DNA from: Candidatus Flavonifractor intestinigallinarum
GTDB taxonomy: Bacteria > Bacillota > Clostridia > Oscillospirales > Oscillospiraceae
Length of the DNA stretch: 61,120 nt
NCBI GenBank assembly: GCA_019119165.1
Contig: DWXO01000061.1
Location: forward strand, 1 to 61,120
Reading direction: 5' to 3'
The translations under genes and the position numbers were made by a program. The notes below the pieces were generated by a model. That model was not told the DNA's origin, did no database searches, and saw only the letters and a program-made list of their open reading frames with translations. The number at the start of each line of letters is the position of its first letter. Within the stretch, counting starts at the first letter, position 1. This document shows positions 55,740-61,120 of this stretch, piece after piece.

Positions 55740-57468
55740 AGTCCTCCCCTCCTTTCATCTGGGACGCATAGATCTCCTGGTAGATGGGGTCGTGGTGCAG
55801 CAGTTCCTCATGGGTACCGGCGGCGTGGATTTTACCATCCTCCAGTATCACGATGAGGTCGGTGTGCATCACCGAAGTAATCCGCTGGGCAATGATGATC
55901 TTGGTCACGCCGGTGAGCTTGGCCAGGGCGGAGCGGATCTTGCCCTCGGTGGCGGTATCCACCGCCGAGGTGGAGTCGTCAAAAATCAGGATCTTGGGGC
56001 GTTTCAGCAGAGCACGGGCAATACAAAGCCGCTGCTTCTGGCCGCCGGAGACGTTGACGCCCCCCTGCCCCAAATCGGTATCCAGGCCGTCCGGCATCCG
56101 CTCCAAAAACTCATCGGCGCAGGCCGCCCGGCAGGCTTCCCACAGCCTCTCATCGTCGGCGCTTGGATCGCCCCACTGGAGATTCTCCCGGACCGTGCCC
56201 GAGAAGAGCACATTCTTTTGCAGCACAATGCCCACCGCGTCACGCAGACTCGTCAGGTCATACTCCTTTACATCATGCCCCCCTACTTTCACAACTCCTT
56301 CGGTGGCGTCGTACAGCCGGGGAATGAGCTGGACCAGGGTGGTCTTGGCGGAACCGGTACCCCCCAGGATGCCCACAGTCTGGCCCGCCCGGATATGCAG
56401 ATCCACCCCGGACAGGGCGTATTCCTTGGCCTCGGCGTGGTACTTGAAGGAGACACCCTCAAAGTCCACGCTGCCGTCGGGCACCTCCTCCACCGGCTGG
56501 GCCGGGGAGGTAAGGGCCGGCTTCTCCTCCAGCACCTCCGCGATGCGGTGGGCGCTGGCCAGAGACCGGGTAAGCAGCAGAAACACGTTGGAGATCATCA
56601 TAAAGGAGTTCATAACCTGGAGCACATAGCTGAGAAAGCCGGTCAACTCCCCCACCTGGAGGCCGCCGTCCAAAATCATGCCGCCGCCAAACCACAGAAT
56701 GAGCACGATGGCGGTATACATGGTGAACTGGAAAGCGGGCAGATTGAGCACTGCAAAGTGGAAGGTCCTCTGACTGGTAGCCATCAGCTCCTCATTGACC
56801 GTCTGGAACTTCTCCTCCTCATATTCTCCCCGCACAAAGGCCTTCACCGCCCGGATGGCGGTAAGTCCCTCCTGCACCACGTTGTTCAGCTTGTCCATGG
56901 CCTTCTGGAGCCTGCTGTACATGGGCGCCACCTTGCGCACCACAAAGAACAGGATCAGGGCCAGAATGGGGGCGGTAACCACAAAGATCAGGGCCAGTCT
57001 GGCGTTCATCCAGAAGGACAGCCAAAGCCCCATCACCAGCATCACCGGGCTGCGCACCAGGGGCCGCAGCCCGCCGTTGATGGCGTTCTGGAGCACCGTC
57101 ACGTCGGTGGTCATACGGGTGACCAGAGAGGAGCTTTCAAACCGGTCCAGGTTGGAAAAGGCGTAGTCCTGCACCTTCTCATACTGGGCCTCCCGGATGC
57201 GTGCGCCCCAGCCGTAGGCCGCCCGGGCGGCAAACCGGGCGTACAGCAGACCGGTGATCAGCGCCAGCAGGGCGCATACCCCCATCTGAATCCCTTTGAC
57301 CACGATATAATGGAGATCCCGGTTCTCCACCCCCACATCGATGAGGTCGGCCATCAGCACAGGGATCACCAATTCAAAGACGGTCTCCACCAGCACCAGC
57401 AGGCCCCCGAGAAACAGATCCCGGCGATAGGGTCCCAAATAAGACAGCAGCCGTTTTAGCTCCCTCAT
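55732..57468 (-). CDS. ABC exporter, fused permease/ATPase (first half-transporter)
   Basis: This 578-aa protein has six helices in residues about 15-300 (FLGGLLVLVETVFELVIPVLM and others). The ATPase domain shows Walker A GGTGSAKTT (Ala before Lys, a tolerated variant), LQKNVLFSG, signature VSGGQKQR and Walker B LIFDDSTSAVD. The Walker B carries Asp-Ser instead of the usual Glu catalytic base (LIFDDS), the pattern of the degenerate partner in heterodimeric exporters. It overlaps the MarR stop by 4 bp and the second exporter gene by 8 bp. Confidence 0.92.
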   Translation of the reverse strand: MRELKRLLSYLGPYRRDLFLGGLLVLVETVFELVIPVLMADLIDVGVENRDLHYIVVKGIQMGVCALLALITGLLYARFAARAAYGWGARIREAQYEKVQDYAFSNLDRFESSSLVTRMTTDVTVLQNAINGGLRPLVRSPVMLVMGLWLSFWMNARLALIFVVTAPILALILFFVVRKVAPMYSRLQKAMDKLNNVVQEGLTAIRAVKAFVRGEYEEEKFQTVNEELMATSQRTFHFAVLNLPAFQFTMYTAIVLILWFGGGMILDGGLQVGELTGFLSYVLQVMNSFMMISNVFLLLTRSLASAHRIAEVLEEKPALTSPAQPVEEVPDGSVDFEGVSFKYHAEAKEYALSGVDLHIRAGQTVGILGGTGSAKTTLVQLIPRLYDATEGVVKVGGHDVKEYDLTSLRDAVGIVLQKNVLFSGTVRENLQWGDPSADDERLWEACRAACADEFLERMPDGLDTDLGQGGVNVSGGQKQRLCIARALLKRPKILIFDDSTSAVDTATEGKIRSALAKLTGVTKIIIAQRITSVMHTDLIVILEDGKIHAAGTHEELLHHDPIYQEIYASQMKGGEDCG

Positions 57469-57899
57469 GGCTGTCCCTCCCCCGCCGCCTTCAGATTGCG
57501 GTACGCCCGGCTCAGATAGTCGGCAAACCGCTCCCGCTCCTCCTGGGTAAAGCCATCCAGCATCCGCTCCTCCATGGACCGGCAGCAGCTCCGCCAGGCG
57601 TCATAGGCCGTCTGGCCCGCCAGAGTGATCTCTACCCGGTCCCTGCGCTTGTCCTGGCCGTCGATGCACCGGGTCACGAAGCCCCCCTTCTCCAGGCTGT
57701 CCAGCATCCGACACACCGCCGCCGGATCGATCTCAAAATAGTCGGCCAGCTGACGCTGGCGGCTGGGGCCGTTCTGGCTGAGATAGCCCAGCAGCTTGGG
57801 CTGCCCCGCACCCAGCCCTACCTCCGCCAGGCAGGGGCGCAGCGCCCCCCGTTGGGCGTGAAAGGCCCGGTAGAGCAGCATATGGAACGTTCTTTCCAT
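57465..57899 (-). CDS. MarR-family repressor of the ABC exporter operon
   Basis: This 144-aa protein has a winged helix (QPKLLGYLSQNGPSRQRQLADYFEIDPAAVCRMLDSLEKGGFVTRCIDGQDKRRDRVEITLAG) with the DxRxxx wing tip, flanked by dimerisation helices. Two palindromes overlie the expected transcription start, so it probably represses its own operon until a small hydrophobic ligand, likely an exporter substrate, releases it. Start MERTFHMLLY, with AAGGTGAG upstream. ATGA overlap with the first ABC gene. Confidence 0.9.
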   Translation of the reverse strand: MERTFHMLLYRAFHAQRGALRPCLAEVGLGAGQPKLLGYLSQNGPSRQRQLADYFEIDPAAVCRMLDSLEKGGFVTRCIDGQDKRRDRVEITLAGQTAYDAWRSCCRSMEERMLDGFTQEERERFADYLSRAYRNLKAAGEGQP

Positions 57900-57915
57900 C
57901 CACTCACCTTCTTAA

Positions 57916-57969
57916 TTGATATATCAATCGTTGATATGTCAATTATACTCCGTACTCTTACACTGTCAA
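57916..57969 (-). promoter_or_regulatory. Promoter and tandem MarR-type operators
   Basis: On the minus strand TTGACA (57969-57964), 16 bp, TATAAT (57947-57942). Just downstream lie the palindromes TTGATATGTCAA (57931-57942) and TTGATATATCAA (57916-57927), centres 15 bp apart. Confidence 0.75.
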
Positions 57970-58053
57970 GTCCGCTAACAGTTGGATTTTACTTGCAACC
58001 GGAGGGATAAAGTGGGATAATATTGCCAACGAAATCCAAAAGGAGGCCCTCCC

Positions 58054-60045
58054 ATGGAAGGTAAGAAAGCATACCGCCCGGAAAACCTGCACTATCTGAA
58101 AATGCTGGCCCGGCAGTACCCCAACGTCCAGGCCGCCAGCACCGAGATCATCAACCTCCACGCCATTCAGAACCTGCCCAAAGGCACTGAGCACTTTATC
58201 TCCGACGTCCACGGCGAGTATGAGGCCTTCCTCCACATTCTGAACTCGGCTTCCGGCGTGGTACGAGAGAAGCTGGACAGCCTCTTTGCCACCACCGTGT
58301 CCAAGGCCGACCTGGACCAGCTGGCCACCCTCATCTACTACCCCCAGGAAAAGCTGGAGGAGATCGAGCGGGAGACTGCCGATATGCGGGAGTGGTACCG
58401 CATCACCTTCCACCGTCTCATCGAGATGTGCCGGCTGGTCAGCTCCAAGTATACCCGCTCCAAGGTCCGTAAAGCCATGCCTCCTGAATACGCCTATATC
58501 ATCGATGAAATGATCCATACTCACTATGAGGACATGGACAAGCGGGACTATTACGAGAACATCATCTCCACCATCATCGACATCGACCGGGCCTCCAACT
58601 TCCTGGTGCAGCTGTGCGAGCTCATCAAGCGTCTGGCGGTGGACCACCTCCATCTGGTGGGCGATATCTTTGACCGGGGACCCCGGGCGGATATCATTCT
58701 GGACTCCCTGATGAACTATCACAGCGTGGACATCCAGTGGGGCAACCACGATGTGCTGTGGATGGGCGCAGCCTCCGGTTCCCGCACCCTGGTGGCCACC
58801 GTGCTGGCCAACTCTCTGCGCTACAACAACCTGGAGGTCATCGAGACGGGCTACGGCATCTCCCTGCGGCCCCTGTCGGTCTTTGCCAACGAGGTATACA
58901 AGGACTGCGATATCCACCAGTTTGAGGTCAAGCTCACCAATGAGGACGCCGCCCACTACACGGAAAAGGACAAACTGCTGGCTGCCCGGATGCACAAGGC
59001 CATCACCATCATCCTCTTCAAGCTGGAGGGGCAGAAGCTGCTGCGCAATCCCTGCTTCGGCATGGCGGACCGGCTGCTGCTGGACAAGATCGACTACAAA
59101 AACAAGTGCATTACCATCAACGGTACCACCTATCCCCTGGAGGATATCGACTTCCCCACCGTGGACCCCAAGGACCCCTATACCCTCACCGAGGAGGAAA
59201 GCACCCTCATCGATCAGCTGACCAGCTCCTTCCTCCACAGTGAGAAGCTCCAGCGCCATGTCCGCTTCCTCTACTCCAAGGGCAGCCTGTACAAGGTCTA
59301 CAACGGCAACCTGCTCTTCCACGGCTGCATCCCCATGACGGCGGACGGTAAGCTCCAGTCCTTTACCATCGGCGGCGTCACCCTGTCGGGCAAGGCCTTC
59401 CTGGACTATGCCGACCAGAACGCCCGTCAGGCCTATTATAACAAGCCCGGCTCCCCCGAGCGGCAGTTCGGCATGGACTTTTTGTGGTTCCTGTGGGCCG
59501 GCCGAAACAGCCCCATCTTCGGACGGGACCGCATGACCACCTTTGAGCGGCGGCTCATTCTGGACGAGTCCACCTGGACCGAGCCCAAAAACGCCTATTA
59601 TCAGCTGTACAACGACCCGGCGGTGTGTGAGCGGCTGCTGAAAGAGTTTGGGCTGGAGGGTCCTCACTGCCACATCATCAACGGACACATCCCGGTAAAG
59701 TCCAAGAAGGGTGAGAGCCCCATGAAAGCTGGGGGCAAGCTGCTGGTCATTGACGGCGGCTTCTGCAAAGCCTATCAAAAGACCACCGGTATTGCGGGCT
59801 ACACGCTGATTTACAACTCTGCCTGCTTCCGGCTGGTCTCCCACGAGCCCTTTGTTGGGCGGGCCAACGCCATCCGGGAAAACCAGGATATCGCCTCCAC
59901 CTCTGTGGTATTTGAGCGGCTGGAGTCCCGGCTGAAGATCGCCGGTACCGACGTGGGCCGCCAGCTCCAGGAGCAGATCGACGATCTGATGGCCCTGGTG
60001 CAGGCCTTCCGCAGCGGTGAGATCGTAGAGGATCACAAAGACTGA
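58054..60045 (+). CDS. fbp: Fructose-1,6-bisphosphatase, class III
   Basis: This 663-aa enzyme of the Firmicutes-specific class III belongs to the metallophosphoesterase superfamily. It shows the metal sites HFISDVHGEYEAFLHIL, LVGDIFDRGPRADIIL and QWGNHDVLWMGAA, later VKSKKGESPMKAGGKLLVIDGGFCKAY. It removes the 1-phosphate of fructose-1,6-bisphosphate in gluconeogenesis, essential when growing on amino acids such as lysine. Length is typical (640-670). AAAGGAGG precedes the ATG. It is monocistronic, with an 18-bp terminator stem. Confidence 0.96.
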   Translation: MEGKKAYRPENLHYLKMLARQYPNVQAASTEIINLHAIQNLPKGTEHFISDVHGEYEAFLHILNSASGVVREKLDSLFATTVSKADLDQLATLIYYPQEKLEEIERETADMREWYRITFHRLIEMCRLVSSKYTRSKVRKAMPPEYAYIIDEMIHTHYEDMDKRDYYENIISTIIDIDRASNFLVQLCELIKRLAVDHLHLVGDIFDRGPRADIILDSLMNYHSVDIQWGNHDVLWMGAASGSRTLVATVLANSLRYNNLEVIETGYGISLRPLSVFANEVYKDCDIHQFEVKLTNEDAAHYTEKDKLLAARMHKAITIILFKLEGQKLLRNPCFGMADRLLLDKIDYKNKCITINGTTYPLEDIDFPTVDPKDPYTLTEEESTLIDQLTSSFLHSEKLQRHVRFLYSKGSLYKVYNGNLLFHGCIPMTADGKLQSFTIGGVTLSGKAFLDYADQNARQAYYNKPGSPERQFGMDFLWFLWAGRNSPIFGRDRMTTFERRLILDESTWTEPKNAYYQLYNDPAVCERLLKEFGLEGPHCHIINGHIPVKSKKGESPMKAGGKLLVIDGGFCKAYQKTTGIAGYTLIYNSACFRLVSHEPFVGRANAIRENQDIASTSVVFERLESRLKIAGTDVGRQLQEQIDDLMALVQAFRSGEIVEDHKD

Positions 60046-60051
60046 ACAACC

Positions 60052-60090
60052 AAAAATGTGCCGCCCGCATCTGCGGGCGGCACATTTTTT
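60052..60090 (+). terminator. Terminator of fbp
   Basis: A 17-bp stem with core GTGCCGCCCGC/GCGGGCGGCAC (60052-60068 with 60073-60089) and flanking A/T runs. Confidence 0.95.
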
Positions 60091-60113
60091 GCCGTTCGGA
60101 TAAAAATCGTTCC

Positions 60114-60173
60114 TTGACGGGATGCCCTCTGCATGGTAAACTTTATTTACTTATTTAGTAATTTAGTAAATAA
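60114..60173 (+). promoter_or_regulatory. Promoter with AT-rich palindrome upstream of the DUF6530 gene
   Basis: TTGACG (60114-60119), 17 bp and TAAACT (60137-60142) are followed at once by an inverted repeat TTATTTACT (60143-60151) / AGTAAATAA (60165-60173), placed like an operator over the start site. Confidence 0.5.
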
Positions 60174-60192
60174 CTAGCTTCAGGAGGTTATT

Positions 60193-60681
60193 ATGCAGAT
60201 CCCCACCAATTTGAAACACAAGCCGGTTTTTGTAGCCGAGGACTACGCCAACATTGACGGGCGGTATGCCTATGACAGCGACGCCCAGGGCCTGAGTCTG
60301 GGTCTGGCCCAGTGGAATGACCGGGGCCGGGTGGATATCTCCGCCAAAGTCTGGCGGCACACTGGTGAAAAGTGGTCCCGCCAGTCGGAGGAGCTCCCCC
60401 TCCACCGGGTGCTGGACCTGGCTATCCTCACCTGCCGGGCAGTCCACTACATTCGGGAGGAGAGCTACCGCTTCCCTGCTCTGTATGATCCGGACACCCC
60501 TCAGATCGACCGGGTGGGTCTCCAGGGAGACGCTATGACGGTAGAGGTATGTACCGGCAACGACCATATCTGCGAGGATATTGCACTCTTTCGGGATGCG
60601 TTGGCTCGGGATGGTGATCTGCTGGGAGAACGAATGCAGGTTTTGGCCCGCCTGCTGGCTGACCTGGGCTATCATGGATAA
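60193..60681 (+). CDS. DUF6530 family protein
   Basis: This 162-aa soluble protein starts MQIPTNLKHKPVFVAEDYANIDGRYAYDSDAQGLSLGLAQWND, with CAGGAGG upstream. It matches the DUF6530 pattern (AEDYANIDGRYA, DISAKVWRHTGEKWSRQSEELPLHRVLDLAIL). No catalytic motif, membrane helix or signal is visible, and function is unknown. It has its own promoter with a candidate operator and converges on an NSS transporter gene at the duplicated terminator that holds element copy B. Confidence 0.75.
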   Translation: MQIPTNLKHKPVFVAEDYANIDGRYAYDSDAQGLSLGLAQWNDRGRVDISAKVWRHTGEKWSRQSEELPLHRVLDLAILTCRAVHYIREESYRFPALYDPDTPQIDRVGLQGDAMTVEVCTGNDHICEDIALFRDALARDGDLLGERMQVLARLLADLGYHG

Positions 60682-60688
60682 TAAAAAA

Positions 60689-60714
60689 TGGTCCGCTGCA
60701 AATGCAGCGGACCA
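60689..60714. terminator. Bidirectional terminator hairpin at copy B, left copy
   Basis: A 26-bp palindrome beginning TGGTCCGCTG, with six A's on its left. Identical to 60877-60902. Confidence 0.85.
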
Positions 60715-60876
60715 CAGCCTGTCGATAAACCCTCTGGGCGGAGGATTCGGAGGGAAAGATAGTGTGAAAGAAAACCGTCAGGGTTGTCTTTCGTGTGCAA
60801 TCAACTGACTTTTGAGCACTCTTTTGAAGTGCTCAAAAGTCCGGCAGCTTGTCGAAAATACTTTTTCGACAAGCTG
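60715..60876 (+). repeat. 162-bp structured mobile-like element, copy B
   Basis: It has the same length and orientation (relative to the hairpins) as 8623-8784, with 158 of 162 positions identical. The four changes leave the end motifs (CAGCCTGTCGA and CAGCTTGTCGA) and the 14-bp terminal hairpin intact. The inner 15-bp stem has one changed pair. It lies between convergent genes and is flanked by perfect 26-bp repeats of an unrelated terminator hairpin. Confidence 0.85.
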
Positions 60877-60902
60877 TGGTCCGCTGCAAATGCAGCGGAC
60901 CA
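60877..60902. terminator. Bidirectional terminator hairpin at copy B, right copy
   Basis: An exact copy of 60689-60714, followed by TTTTTG, 26 bp before the stop of the minus-strand transporter gene. Confidence 0.85.
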
Positions 60903-60928
60903 TTTTTGTTTTGTAACTGCTTGGCAGA

Positions 60929-61120
60929 TTAGCCGATGCCGCCCCAGGCAATGCCGAGCACGAAGCAGAGGAGGCACAGGGGGACGAAGACGTACTTGCC
61001 GAAGGGCAGGAACCACTTCATGATGGGCTTGTCGGAGCCCAGCTGAGCGGCGGCCAGGGCATCCTTCTTCTTCATGACCCAGAAGAACATGATGCCGGCG
61101 GCCACAGCACCCAGCGGCAG
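60929..61120 (-). CDS. Sodium:neurotransmitter symporter (NSS/SNF) family transporter, C-terminal part
   Basis: The 63 visible residues include a helix (GAVAAGIMFFWVMKKKDALA), a loop (QLGSDKPIMKWFLPFG) and a last helix (YVFVPLCLLCFVLGIAWGGIG). This matches the end of bacterial NSS proteins, which import amino acids with Na+. The rest lies beyond the window, so substrate is unknown. A Na+-coupled importer would fit the Na+ circuit suggested by NhaC and HppA, but this is inference. Confidence 0.65.
   Translation of the reverse strand: MPLGAVAAGIMFFWVMKKKDALAAAQLGSDKPIMKWFLPFGKYVFVPLCLLCFVLGIAWGGIG

Overview
The window is about 60% GC and looks like a gut anaerobe of the Oscillospiraceae (Flavonifractor, Pseudoflavonifractor or Intestinimonas type). 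The placement rests on gene content: a complete B12/SAM-dependent lysine fermentation cluster, a K+-dependent membrane pyrophosphatase, class III fructose-1,6-bisphosphatase, two NhaC antiporters, DUF4358-MBOAT-DHHW surface genes, QueT, NiaR, and a small zinc-ribbon/sigma-like gene set beside tRNA genes. The species call is an inference.

Layout. 1-1.7 kb is a broken locus: the start of a PPi-phosphofructokinase, a LarA-like tail fused to a TctC fragment, an opposite-strand TctB start, and a truncated secreted protein. 2-4.7 kb holds galU, queT and niaR. 4.7-8.6 kb holds two tandem nhaC genes with matching promoters and leader hairpins. 8.8-12.3 kb is a surface-polymer acylation operon on the minus strand, and 12.3-15.6 kb a two-component system with a flavodoxin-like protein. 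15.7-21 kb carries a secreted NodB-like protein, a cysteine desulfurase-like enzyme and a strongly expressed S-layer-type protein. 21-31 kb is housekeeping: galM, tex, a LexA-like repressor, tRNA-Tyr, tRNA-Thr, rpoN and a HAD phosphatase.

31.4-40.2 kb is the metabolic centrepiece, all on the minus strand: kamB-kamC (reactivase), then kce-kdd-kamA-kamD-kamE. These take lysine through beta-lysine, 3,5-diaminohexanoate and 3-keto-5-aminohexanoate to 3-aminobutyryl-CoA. A lysine riboswitch sits directly upstream of kce, with a terminator whose 5' arm overlaps a second copy of the aptamer's 3' strand. This suggests a lysine-ON switch.

40.6-46 kb holds rubredoxin, dus, an ECF sigma/anti-sigma pair and an EF-G paralogue whose tail and terminator are duplicated downstream. 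An IS200-type element follows at 46.2-46.9 kb. 46.9-60.7 kb holds a nucleoside phosphorylase, trkA-trkH, hppA, a MarR-ABC-ABC exporter operon, fbp and a DUF6530 gene. The window ends in the tail of an NSS-family transporter.

Two patterns stand out. First, a 162-bp structured element occurs twice (8623-8784 and 60715-60876). Each copy lies between convergent genes and is bracketed by a perfect duplication of that locus's own terminator hairpin, so the unit seems to insert at bidirectional terminators. Second, a GGTTGGGGAG motif in a hairpin loop recurs at both nhaC leaders and in two kam-operon intergenic regions, and could link Na+/H+ antiport with lysine fermentation.
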